Numbered from the stretch's first letter, positions 26,024-35,836 are shown. The stretch: DNA of 64,000 nucleotides from Phlegmacium glaucopus (GCA_015039465.1 MU130477.1:968910-1032909); one strand, 5' to 3'. The notes: generated from the letters alone by a model not told the origin. Numbers and translations: made by a program.

Positions 26024-26954
26024 GGATCAATCACATCCATCTACTCCAGAACATCATCATATTAGAACAACAGAGTCAGATGCTATGTATGTGTTTTATT
26101 TCAATCTTTAACTTTTTTAAAATTTTAATTAATATTAATTTTTATAGGGATAGAGACCAAACACCTCAAACTACCCCAGAACAAGTTTGAACAACTGCAC
26201 AACAGAATGAGCGTGATCAAAGGTTTCTTGAGAGTCCTGAATATCGCAGAATTCCTACTGCACCTGCACCTGCACCTATCCCTCCTCCTTTTATTATTCC
26301 TGCTGCTCCTTCTACACATTACTCCCATCTTCCTCCTACTTTAGCTGCAGCAGTTGATGCATTGACTCCTTTTCCCCAGCGTAGAGGTAGAGGTAGAGGT
26401 AGAGGTAGAGGTAGAGGTAGAGGTCATGCTCCTGATTTGGCTCCAGCATTTGATCCATTGCCTGCCAGAGGTAGAGGCAGAGGCAGAGGTAGACGTCATG
26501 CTCCTGCTCCTGCTCCTGCTCCTGCCCCTGTTCCATTGCCATATCATGAACTTGCAGCTCAATATGCTGCTCTTCCACACCCTGCTGTAAGTTTGATTAT
26601 TAAAATATATTATAATTCAACTAATTATTTTATATTAAATTTAGTTTATTCCTCCACATGCTCCTCTGCCATTTGCTGAAATTGCTCAGCAATATGCTGT
26701 CCTTGCTCCTGTATGTTTTATTATATGTATATTTATTTGATAATTATTCAACTTTACATTTAGATGGTTCCCCCACCTCCTGCTCCTCTGCCATTTGCTG
26801 AAATTGCTCAGCAATATGCTGTCTTTGCTCCTGTATGTTTTATGATGTTTATATTTATTTTATAATTATTAAACTTTACATTTAGATGGTTCCCCCACCT
26901 CCTGCTCCTCTGCCATTTGCTGAAATTGCTCAGCAATATGCTGTCCTTGCTCCT
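26024..26954 (+). pseudogene. Broken gene with RG-repeat exon and duplicated Pro-rich exons
   Basis: A series of exon-like blocks with good GT-AG borders but no start and no intact 3' end. An exon from 26024 (reads SHPSTPEHHHIRTTE) is followed by one from about 26149 (DRDQTPQTTPEQ). A TGA interrupts this exon, which then continues with NERDQRFLESPEYRRIP, a GGTAGA-type repeat encoding an RGRGRGRG run, and an AP-rich segment, ending at 26586. Three more exons (26645-26710, 26764-26832, 26886-26954) encode near-identical peptides around PLPFAEIAQQYAV. The reading frame is lost when a satellite begins at about 26990. The family is unknown. RG-rich tracts often bind RNA, but function is not supported here. 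Confidence 0.6.
26645..26954 (+). repeat. Tandem exon-intron modules, 122-bp period
   Basis: Exons of 66, 69 and 69 nt, each ending GCTCCT before GTATGTTT, are separated by 53-nt introns that end in ACTTTACATTTAG. Both exon and intron are copied, all phase 0, so each copy adds 23 residues without a frameshift. The preceding exon end (LPYHELAAQYAAL) is an older, diverged member. Confidence 0.9.
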
Positions 26955-26989
26955 GTATGTTTGATTATATTTTATAATTATTAAACTTT

Positions 26990-28225
26990 ACCATTGGCAC
27001 ACTGGCTGGCCTGACCATTGGCACATTGTCCGACCTTTATTTACATCATGCCAGTGTAATTTTCAGTGTCAAATACAATTAAGAATTGCATTGTATATTC
27101 TAAATATACTGCTTCTGCTGTTTTAAAAATTATGTATTGCTGGTGCTAGTCGCCGGGGTCGAACCAATGGCTGGCCTCACCATTGGAACATTGTCCAGCC
27201 TTCATTTAAATTATGATGGTGTAATTTTCAGCTTCAAATACAATTAAAAATTGCATTTTATATTCCAAATATGCTGTTTCTGCTGTCTTAAAAATTATGT
27301 ATTGCCGGTGCCAGTTACCGGGGTTGAACCAATGGCCGGCCTGACCATTGGCACATTGTCTGGCCTCCATTTACATCATGCCAGTGTAATTTTCCCCTTC
27401 AGATACACTTAAAAATTGCATTTTATATTCCAAATATACTGTTTCTGCTGTTTTAAAAATTATGTATTGCTGGTGCCAGTTGCCGGGGTCGAACCAATGG
27501 CTGGCTTAAAAATTGCATTTTATATTCCAAATATACTGTTTCTGCTGTTTTAAAAATTATGTATTGCTGGTGCCAGTTGCCGGGGTCGAACCAATGGCCG
27601 GCCTGACCATTGGCACATTGTCCGGCCTTCATTTACATTATGCCAGTGTAATGTTCCCCTTCAAATGCAATTAAAAATTGCATTTTATATCTCAAATATA
27701 CTGGTTCTGGTATTTTAAAAATGATGTATTGCTGATGCTGGTTGCCAGCCTCACACCACTTGCCAGCCTCACCATTGGCACATTGTCCAGCCTTCATTTA
27801 CATCATGCCAGTGTAATTTTCTCCTTCAAATGCATTTTATATCCCAAATATACTGTTTCTGGTATTTTAAAAATGATGTATTGCTGGTGCTGGTTGCCAG
27901 CCTCAAAACACTTGCCGGCCTTCCGGCATTTACATCATGCCAGTGTATTTTTCCCCTTCAAATACAATTAAAAATTGCATTCTATATTCTGAATATACTG
28001 TTTCTGCTATTTTAAAAATTATGTATTGCCAGTGCCAGTTGCCGGGGTCAAACCAATGGCTGGCCAGCCTGACCATTGGCACATTGTCCGGCCTTCATTT
28101 ACATCATGCCAGTGTAATTTTTCCCTTCAAATACAATTAAAAATTGCATTTTATATTCCAAATATACTGTTTCTGCTGTTTTAAAAATTATATATTGCCA
28201 GTGCCGGTTGCCAGGGTCCATTGGC
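26990..28225. repeat. 165-bp satellite array
   Basis: Units start ACCATTGGCACATTGTCC and contain CATTTACATCATGCCAGTG, AAAAATTGCATTTTATATTC, CTGTTTCTGCTGTTTTAAAA and GGGGTCGAACCAATGG. Unit starts at about 27014, 27179, 27344, 27606, 27771 and 28072 show an exact 165-bp spacing where complete; two units are truncated. It occurs once in this window, so its genome role cannot be judged. Confidence 0.92.
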
Positions 28226-28450
28226 AATGGACACCGGCATTGGCAGTGGACACCGGCACTGATAATTGACACCAGCACTCAAAGTGACACCGGCATGGAT
28301 AGTTCACACCGGCATGATTTACAGTGGACACCGGCACTAGTAGTTCACACCAGGATTTACAGTTGACACTGGCACTGGCAGTTCACACCGGCACCTACAT
28401 ACTGGCACTGATGGTGGACACCAGATCGTCATGTCCTCGGCACTGATGCT
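28216..28450. repeat. Minisatellite with a GACACCGGCA core
   Basis: Irregular repeats of about 20-25 bp built on ACACCGGCA(C/T) with variable spacers such as GGCAGTGG, TAGTTC and TTTACAGT. It directly follows the 165-bp array. Confidence 0.8.
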
Positions 28451-28761
28451 GGCACCAGCCACCTCAGATATCAACCCTTATGCTCACTGATGGCTGCTAT
28501 TATGACTCTAGGACATCAGAGAGAAAGGTACAATATATATGTATGGATACCAGCCCTGCCTGTGACCTAGGAATGGGCCCAGAGCTGGCAGCAGCATACA
28601 CTGTTGGCATTTTAAAGGCATTCCTTGAATCTATAGACCACGGCACACTGTGTATTTCTCTATATGGTAGGTGATATTCCCGGATTCAAGGTGTTCTGGG
28701 AATCCATACCATACAGCACACTGTGTCTGTTCCGGGAATTGTACCATACAACACACTATAG
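28451..28761. other. Unassigned stretch before the outer LTR element remnant
   Basis: A 64-codon open frame at 28480-28674 (plus) reads protein-like in part but is not recognised. Two CCATACA...ACACACT-type motifs follow. No feature can be supported. Confidence 0.4.
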
Positions 28762-29156
28762 TGTCCTTACCTGATTGAAAACACCAATGGTCTCAAGTTG
28801 TTTTCAAGAACACTCCACAGGTGACAAACATACCAGTTTCTGACACACCATCACCAACTCCTTCGTCAGCTAAATCCATTCCTATTGTTCCTCTTGACAT
28901 TATCATTCCACTAATCAAACCACATTTATCTATTTCTCAACAACCTCCTTGATACTTCATACCTTCAGAAGGATTGAAAGACAGTCCCATTTACATCCCA
29001 GACAATGAAGATTACAAACATTTGCAAGCACTCAATACTGTCCATAAAATTTGAAACCACTGTGTCTGTTGCAATAAAACAGGACACATTCTCAAATGCT
29101 GTCAACTTGCAAAGAGGTTGTATAGTCATTGAAACCAGGAGTTCTCAAGAGTCTAA
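28762..29156 (+). pseudogene. 3' ORF of the outer LTR element, with CCHC zinc knuckle
   Basis: An eroded plus-strand frame that ends TAA at 29154-29156, directly before a polypurine tract and LTR. It includes Ser/Pro-rich sequence, SEGLKDSPIYIPDNEDYKHL, and a zinc knuckle CVCCNKTGHILKCC that fits C-x2-C-x4-H-x4-C. Four internal stops were seen and all are TGA. The 5' part of the element is missing; satellite DNA lies upstream. A similar ORF sits at the same place in the minus-strand element at 29596-30360. Function is unknown; zinc knuckles in retroelements normally bind RNA. Confidence 0.6.
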
Positions 29157-29167
29157 ATGGGGGGTAA
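29157..29167 (+). promoter_or_regulatory. Polypurine tract of the outer element
   Basis: ATGGGGGGTAA lies immediately before the TGTTACGA LTR start. This is the position and composition of a plus-strand primer for LTR element replication. Confidence 0.75.
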
Positions 29168-29233
29168 TGTTACGATTTCATACATGCTGCATACACACCT
29201 TTTTAATCTCTTTTTACTTTATCACACATGCTC

Positions 29234-29584
29234 TGTTACAACTTCAAACGGTTCAGATGGTTCTGACTGCAGACAGTCATATAAAGATCAGTTCATGTGT
29301 ATCAATGAGCTCTCAAGAGTGCCAAAGTACATCTCAGTATAGTCTTGGAGAGTTTGAGAGAGATAAAGGAAGAAAAGCAGGTGTGATCTCAAGAACTAGC
29401 TAAAGAATACAACTGGTGTAAATATGGTATTTATAGGAAAGGAATGAGTTGCATGTAGGTGAAACAATGAAAAAGAGGAGGTAAACATAGGTAAATGGAA
29501 ATGAAAAGGGAGTCATATGCATGTGTGGATGAAACAACATTGTGTTTGGTGGAGTCAAAGAAAAGAAAAAGAATGTTTGTAACA
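29234..29584 (-). repeat. 3' LTR of the minus-strand element
   Basis: 351 bp and nearly identical to 34002-34353, with the same inverted ends. The few differences between the two LTRs point to a fairly young insertion, although the coding frames carry many stops. Confidence 0.9.
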
Positions 29585-29597
29585 TTATCCCCATTTT
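29585..29597 (-). promoter_or_regulatory. Polypurine tract of the minus-strand element
   Basis: On the minus strand AAAATGGGGATAA lies directly before the 3' LTR. It overlaps the stop codon of the zinc-knuckle ORF, as in the outer element. Confidence 0.75.
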
Positions 29598-30360
29598 ACA
29601 TTGATTGCCCAGAAATCAACTCGACGTCAATGCTCTCTCTTCCAGGTAGAGGACAGTTCCTCCAAGTATGACCCTCTTCAAAACAATTGTTGCAGCAATG
29701 ATATTCAGAAGTATTCATTACTTGTTGACTGTTGAGAAGAATGGGTTCTCCAATTGACAAAAGGTAACACATTCTTGATGTGTGTCCATCTTTGTCTTCA
29801 TCGCAAATAGTACAGTGTCTGGTTATCAAAACTTTGTTGTTGTTGGGAATGATGATGGGATTGGTTGAAGTTCCTGGTTCTGTGGATAGAGGAATTGTTT
29901 CTGGGACAGTGAAGGGATAATAATTTTGTCAATCAGGAAAAGGGGATCTTGGTTGAGTTCTGATGGGATTGTTTTGTTTGTATCAGATAAGTGGTTCCAA
30001 TTTTTTGGCTAGACCATTGCTGATCATGTCATTGAATAAAATGTCTGTGCTTTCTTGTTGAAACTGAAGTTCTTGTTTGAGTTGTTTGATTGTTTGTTTG
30101 ACATGGTGATAATAAAGAAATTTGAGATTTAGGAGAGGAGTTGGATAAAGTAAAGAGGAAATGTTTGTTGTGTCTTGTCTAGTTTCAATGTAAGAGTCAA
30201 ATTTGTTCTGAGAGAAAGTGAATCAGGGAAAAATATTTGGATTTTGAGAATGAGCAGGGTGAGAGTGTTGAGAAGAAGAAGAAGAAGAAGAAGAAGGTTC
30301 AGCAGTGAATTGAGGCATATCTAATATTTTCCTAGTGTTGCTGATGGCTCGAGCTGCTTT
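29596..30360 (-). pseudogene. 3' ORF with two zinc knuckles in the LTR element
   Basis: The minus-strand frame is open from about 30360, where TTTATTTAG looks like a 3' splice site; the first Met is at 30318. It shows a Ser run encoded by a GAA/AGA-type microsatellite, a central mixed region with VKQTIKQLKQELQFQQES (coiled-coil-like), and two cysteine clusters. The first, CTICDEDKDGHTSRMC, is an expanded knuckle with six residues before His. The second, CNNCFEEGHTWRNC, is a standard C-x2-C-x4-H-x4-C. The frame ends ESIDVELISGQSM with TAA inside the polypurine region. Three internal stops were seen, all TGA. It is separate from the gag frame, so the element encodes a second nucleic-acid-binding-type protein at its 3' end. 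No known family was recognised. Confidence 0.6.
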
Positions 30361-30641
30361 TTTTCTATCTTGCTAAATAAATTTTGTAAAATCACCAAAA
30401 TATTTGAGTAGGCTAGATCACCTCAGGAGCCGGGGGGTCTTCTGCCAACATTAAGCAATAGGAGCCAAATTTCCCACACTATTTGATCGGTTCTGAAGTG
30501 GCTGCTTAAAGCCACTTGACAAATGGCTTGATGGCAATATAAATTCCAATAAATCCCATAATATTCTATAAATATTTACACATATCAAGGACTCTATAAG
30601 CCAGGGGGTCATTTCCAAACACTAAGCAATCAGAGTACATG

Positions 30642-31892
30642 TGTTGCGAATTTGAGCGAGTGGCCCTCAAGGCCACCGAAGACAAAGTAAGTTACTGTGG
30701 CACAGGCCACTGGCCACGACCATTGTTCAATATGTATATATATACTAGATAGATTTACTACTTCACCTCAGTCCGTTATACCGCCGTTGTAAAAGCAGTG
30801 GGATCAGACTGCAAGTAGTAACGTAGTTCAGAGGGGTTAATGTAGTTTTCCTTGATAGAATTTAAAGAGAAGTTTGCGGTATTGAAATATGCGGGGAGAA
30901 TTAGGTCGTGAAGATAGTGAAGTTCGTGAACGAGAACCCAGTGCGCAAAGTAGCTTAAAGAATGAGACTATTGACTTAGAACATTGCTGCAAAGTTTATG
31001 GGATCAAAACTCTGGCTGTCTCCTGTTCTCCCGTCCTCCTACTTGCTACAGGTACTTAATACAAGAGTAAAGAACTAACCAGGTGCGGATATGCGAAACA
31101 GTAATGTAGGAATTGAGCTAATGCGAAGTCACATGGGCCCAATAGTTTGGTAATGAAGGGATAGGAGATAAAGTAAAAATAAAGGTGATGAGTAAGGAGG
31201 TCAGTTGAATGACCTCCTGTTTCAAAAGAATGATAAATATATATATATGGAAGGATGAAAGAAAGTAAATGCAAAAGAACACAAACCACAATAAAACCAA
31301 TGCAAAGGATGCATGAGGAGATAAGGAACACATGTGCAAACCGTGAAAGACCACGAGATTAGAGAATGGCTGTGCAAAGGTATGGTTGCGAAGGGGTCAA
31401 ATGGTTAAGTCCAATATTGACTGAGAGAACTGAAGATATGTCAAAATATGAAGTGCAAAGAGGATTGAGGGTGCTTTGGATAGTTATGAAGGTTGTAGAA
31501 GTGATGTGCGAAGGTTATGCGAGTACTATATCATGTTATGTGAGGTGCGAAGGATATGCGAGAACTGTGAGTGAGAGTGTGAATAAAGTTGGTACCCGCG
31601 AGGCGTCCGCATATACTGTGAAGTTGTTAAATCGCAAAAATAACCAGTTTACAAACCTAGAGGCTATATGGTTCCTATCACCACGACTGAGGTGAGTAAC
31701 TACGAAATATCCCACCTTACTTTTACTTACTGTTGCGTAGTCTTGTGATATTGATCACATCTATCTAGGTACTGTAACAATCTAAATATAGTCCATTATA
31801 CCGCGACTGAGTCTTGTGATATTGATCACATCTATCTAGCTTAATCAAAGCATGCAAATAAACCCTTTGGTTTAGCAGTTTAAATTTCTACA
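30642..31892 (+). mobile_element. Solo LTR, 1251 bp, inside the retrotransposon
   Basis: It starts TGTTGCGAATT and ends TTTCTACA, flanked by perfect ACATG direct repeats (30637-30641 and 31893-31897). It is richer in GC than the host element. TATATATATACT near 30735 could be a promoter element. The TGGTGTCATGA after the right flank resembles a primer site, but it belongs to the host element and the simple ACATG duplication marks this as a solo LTR. The orientation is assumed from the TATA-like motif. Confidence 0.75.
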
Positions 31893-31897
31893 ACATG

Positions 31898-32559
31898 GTG
31901 TCATGATATTTGAAAAATACTAAAAGTGCTCAAGCCAGCCTCAACAACACTATTTCTTTGACTGGAATGTCAGGTTTTATGTTGTATTTCATGGCTAAGT
32001 CTTGTGAAGCAGATGTTTTTGCATTGATCCAAAATTTGTTGTCCATTTTGCCAGTAATAAGAGTGATGAGTACTGATAATTCATTATTGTTGGTGGGGTT
32101 CTGTGTTCAATTGAGATATTCTTCATCTTCAACAGTGGGAGGAGTAGAGGGTGTCCTAATAATTTGTTTCCATGGTTGTTCAGGTTTTGTTTGTTCAGGT
32201 TGATGCCATGTAAGAAATTCTTTCTTCCAATCAATTTCAGGGTGATTTTCCTTGAGCCAGGTCACTCCAAGGATTATTTTATGTTTCCCTAAGCCAGTTA
32301 CTAAAATTGTGTTCATCTTCTTTCATCCTAGTACATTGATCTCAAGGTTTATGTAATGTTTGATCATGCCTCGTTTGTTGGGTGTATCATTGACATTAAA
32401 AACTTTGATGGGAACATTTAAGGTTTTGATGCAAAACTTTTGTGTTCTCATGAAATTTTGGTCAATGAATTTTCTGTCTGCGCCAGAGTCAATAAAGGCT
32501 TGTTCAATGATTTCTGGATCTCCTTGCATTTCACTTGTTATAGATATCAGTATTTTCAT
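31898..32559 (-). pseudogene. Retrotransposon aspartic protease region
   Basis: A retropepsin that cleaves the Gag polyprotein. The start MKILISITSEMQGDPEIIEQ is followed by AFIDSGADRKFID with the D-S-G active site, and by the Ty3/gypsy-type C-terminal block KIILGVTWLKENHPEIDW. Downstream text (SQDLAMKYNIKPDIPVKEIV) matches the usual linker before reverse transcriptase, but no polymerase follows. Three internal stops were noted, all TGA. Confidence 0.8.
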
Positions 32560-32639
32560 TCAGTAAATGTTTAAACAAGGTACTAAGCAGTTCAAAATGG
32601 ATAGCATGGGAGAAACTGACATCAATTCAGTTCTCTGCT

Positions 32640-33857
32640 TTAAAAATCCTCATCATCAACTTCAACAATCTTCTCATCTTCCTTGAGACTGAGTTGGAGA
32701 TTGGCAAGCCTTTCTCACTTGTTGTGGTTGAGTCCTTTGATCAAATAATGGAGTTCTTTAATCAACAGTTCTTGATCCTGATTGTGATTGTTGTTTTAAG
32801 AAGAGGAATTCTGGTTTCAGTTCCCCTGATAACCACCTTTCTTCTTCTTGCAGTCTCATGATATATGGCCTGGTTCATCACATTTGAAACATAAACCTTT
32901 GCCCATGTGTTTGCCTCATTTTTTGTAAGACATTGCATCTACATCCATTGCATCTGGATCATTTCATTTAGAGGACCACTTTCAGCCTTGGTATTTTGAT
33001 TGTTCTTCTTTGTATTGACTTTCATAGTTATTCTTTCCTGAGCATTCAGTTGACAAGATGGCCATCACCATTCAGTATTGTGAGTTGTATTGGACTGCTC
33101 TGTCAATCCATCCTTTGATTGTTTTTGGAATGGTTTCTGCAAGTAATATCTTTCTTGCTAGGGATGGGTTCAAGATTTTTTGATACATCTGGATCAGATG
33201 GATATTGCTTGAGTTTGTTTTATCTCCTAATCCTGCTTGTATGGCAAGGAGGGAGAATTCTGTTGAGATCTGCTCTGCTGACTTCTTTCCTTGTTTAAGG
33301 AGGGTCAGTTGATGGAGGGTGTCTGGGGTGAGGTTCACTTCTTTAAAATAATCTTTCACAAGTGTGATAAAGTTGGCAAAATCAGGAAGGATGAATTTTC
33401 CAGTTGTATCATTGGTGATACTGTCAAGCCACATTTCCTTCCATTGTCCTGCTTCTTTGTCATTCATATAAAAAAGTATGAAAGCAATTTTTGTTTCATC
33501 TGTGTTATAAAGTTTATTGTTTACTGCCAAGTATATGTTGCATTCTTGTAGAAATGTTTTGACTTTTCATCTATTTCCATCAAAGGGTGTTGGTTTGTTG
33601 ATATTCAGTTCTTTTGGTGAAGTGGTTGCAACGGTGGTTCCATCAGGCATCTTTGGTTTGTCTGGTTTCTTAGTAAGATCAGGGATGAGGTCTGGGAAGA
33701 GAGGCATCCAAGTAGGATACAGTTCTTCTCATCTGTCAAGTGGGTTGTGAGATGTGCTTAATGCTGCAAGTGCTTCCTCTGTATATTCTGTTGGTGTAGT
33801 GAAGCCATGAGTTCTTTTGCTATTTCTGGAAGTTGTTCTTTCTGGAGAGTAAGACAT
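32640..33857 (-). pseudogene. Retrotransposon Gag with zinc knuckle
   Basis: The structural protein of the element. ATG 33857 lies about 145 nt after the primer site. The capsid-like region includes FILFYMNDKEAGQWKEMW, VKDYFKEVNLTPDTLHQLT and LLKQGKKSAEQISTEFSLL, typical of Ty3/gypsy Gag. A nucleocapsid knuckle CFKCDEPGHIS-x-DC follows, then an acidic tail ending VEVDDEDF and TAA at 32640-32642. About nine in-frame TGA codons and one TAA interrupt it. Several TGA fall where Arg is expected, for instance within the knuckle and in basic runs before it. It is not translatable as it stands. Confidence 0.85.
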
Positions 33858-33988
33858 ATTTGCTCATTACTCTTATACAGGATCAGGTATTTTTCCTTTT
33901 ACTGTATTTGTTTCAGTTTCGGTTTTCGTTGTCAGTTTCAGCTAAGTATAGTTAATGCTTCTTAAGAAGAGAGTATATAGGAATACAA

Positions 33989-34001
33989 TAGCTAGTTCTT
34001 T
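33989..34001 (-). promoter_or_regulatory. Primer-binding site of self-priming type
   Basis: Sense-strand AAGAACTAGCTA begins one base after the 5' LTR. It does not look like a tRNA 3' end. Instead it is exactly complementary to TAGCTAGTTCTT inside the same LTR (34160-34171), the predicted 5' end of the transcript. Confidence 0.7.
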
Positions 34002-34353
34002 TGTTACAACTTCAAATGGTTCAGATGGTTCTGACCATAGACAGTTGTATAAAGATTAGTTTGTGTGTATTGATGAGCTCTCAAGAGTGCTGAAGTACGT
34101 CTCAGTATAGTCTTAGAGAGTTTGAGAGAGATCAAGGAAGAAAAGCAGGTGTGATTCTCAAGAACTAGCTAAAGAATACAACTGGTGTAAATATGGTATT
34201 TATAGGAAAGGAATGAGTTGCATGTAGGTGAAACAATGAAAAAGAGGAGGTAAACATAGGTAAATGGAAATGAAAAGGGAGTCATATGCATGTGTGGATG
34301 AAACAACATTGTGTTTGGTGGAGTTAAAGAAAAGAAAAAGAATGTTTGTAACA
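34002..34353 (-). repeat. 5' LTR of the minus-strand element
   Basis: 352 bp. It contains TATAAATA (34204-34197, minus) 33 nt upstream of position 34171, where a transcript would begin TAGCTAGTTCTT. This gives a coherent U3-R border. The same layout is present in the 3' LTR. Confidence 0.88.
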
Positions 34354-34662
34354 TGCACACTCCATGCGATGTTCATTGCTTCACTTACATGTGGTTATTG
34401 TTCTCTTTTCATACATGTGTTGAACACATGTTTTACTTACTTTTACCTCATGCATTTCATTTACCTATTTAGTCTATAAACACTTGTATCTAGTATGATG
34501 TTCTTTAATAGACAATCTTTCTACTCTTATTCTCTCTCAAAGACAACAGCTTCCTCAGACCCTAACAAGTCTGCAAAGCTCAAGTCTTCAGATTGAACTT
34601 GAAAACAAACATAGTAACAACTGTAAATGATCAGTGTACCTGAATTGTTCAAAGTCGTAACA

Positions 34663-35836
34663 GTTTGATTGGGCTATCAACGGCAGACTTATATCATGAG
34701 GAATTTGAGGTGTACAACAAATCTTCTAAATGTCATATAGGGTAAGTGCCATGTGAGCCTTGTGAGGAGTATAAATATTAATCAGTTCCCACTATGATTG
34801 CTCTCTCAGATGCAAGGTAGCTGTGTCAACTTAAATCTATCTATTTCATACCTCAGTGCTCAGTGTTCTGTGGATTTTATACAATGTGTTGTTGTCTGTA
34901 TCAACTTGGAAATTGGTAACTGGTAGGCTGGTAATAATTTTGGCTGACTATATTACATAACATAACTCAAGTGACTACATATGTGGTGCTCAAAGAGAAA
35001 GATGAGTGAAGAAAAGTAAACTAAAGAATAACAAAGTAGTGAATTAAAGAATAGGCTGAAGTCAACCAAAGTGGGTGGAAGCTGTGTTGATCAATGTTCA
35101 GCTGAAACCAGCTGGCAGTGCTGACTCATGCTGAGGCTGCAGTTTCTAATTGAGGGTTGCAACAAAGTTGGTCATGTCACAAAAGTCATGACTTTGAAGG
35201 TCAGCTCATGACCAGCCAAGTTTCAGCAACACTAGGTAGCAGGAATTGGCAGCAGCAGACATGGCAGTGGATAGACAATTGAGGTGTTCACATAGTTTGG
35301 TAGCAACTGTCAACCTGAAGAATTTTTGTTCATAAATTCCTTACCTCACTTGCATCAACAGCCATCTGTTCCTTCAGGTCAATAGCTGCCAAAGCCTGCT
35401 CTGTTCTCAGAGCTAGGAAGTTGGGGACAATGTATTGCTTGCCTCTATACTACCTGACTCTATACCCACCATGGCTGAATAATGATAGTTCCAGCTGCAC
35501 TTGCATTTTGTGATAAATAGGTATAAACTGTATGCAAGCTTTTTACAATGACTAAGATTTACAAGATTATATGGTTCATTTTTTCCTTGGGATGTATAAT
35601 GTATCATAGAGAAATTAGGTAAAACATTTACTTGCTGTCTGATAAGACCAGTCTTAGATCAATCTTCAGATTTTTAATCAGTGATGGAGCAAAGACCAGA
35701 GCAGTCTTGATCAGTCTTAATATTTTGCAGTCTCACAACTGGGCTTCAAATAGACACGATGCAGAACAGTGAAAAAAGAAAACATTTTAAAGTAAGTAAA
35801 GTACAAATTGTTCAAGACTCTCAATTGCAAATGTAC
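34663..35836. other. Stretch between the LTR nest and the NLR-like gene
   Basis: No gene seen. GTTTG directly after the outer LTR (34663-34667) would be the right half of its target duplication. The remainder is AT-rich with short random frames. Confidence 0.5.

Larger units (their letters stand above)
29234..34353 (-). mobile_element. Self-primed LTR retrotransposon with gag and protease, no RT/IN
   Basis: Two 351/352-bp LTRs (29234-29584 and 34002-34353) with ends TGTTACA/TGTAACA are flanked by TGCTC (29229-29233) and TGCAC (34354-34358), a 5-bp target duplication with one change. On the minus strand the order is 5' LTR, primer site, gag (33857-32640), protease (32559-about 31900), a 1251-bp solo-LTR insertion, a zinc-knuckle ORF (to 29596), polypurine tract and 3' LTR. 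Without the insertion it is about 3.9 kb. No reverse transcriptase, RNase H or integrase motif is visible, so it is either internally deleted or a non-autonomous family that depends on another element. Confidence 0.85.
29168..34662 (+). mobile_element. Outer LTR, split by a nested retrotransposon
   Basis: The LTR starts TGTTACGA at 29168 and ends TCGTAACA at 34662, an 8-bp perfect inverted end. The two pieces are 29168-29233 and 34359-34662 (about 370 bp together). They are separated by the minus-strand element and its 5-bp target duplication. A TATA-like TCTATAAACA lies near 34471. It is the 3' LTR of the element whose 3' ORF lies at 28762-29156; no 5' LTR is seen in the window. Confidence 0.8.

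Noticed and set aside
26336..26580. Minus-strand frames with Ser/Thr or Tyr/Leu repeats
   Set aside because: They are antisense readings of the GGTAGA/GCTCCT repeats in the RG-repeat exon.
26990..28225. CRISPR-like array or tRNA cluster
   Set aside because: Units are uniform 165-bp satellites without short repeat-spacer structure, and the T-arm-like motif lacks a base and a matching A box.
31893..31910. Primer-binding site TGGTGTCATGA after the 1251-bp LTR
   Set aside because: The perfect ACATG duplication on both sides shows a solo LTR, so the adjacent motif belongs to the host element.
29234..34353. TGA read as an amino acid in this organism
   Set aside because: Host genes here end in TGA (GMP synthase, Myb), so a changed code is not supported; decay of CGA is simpler.
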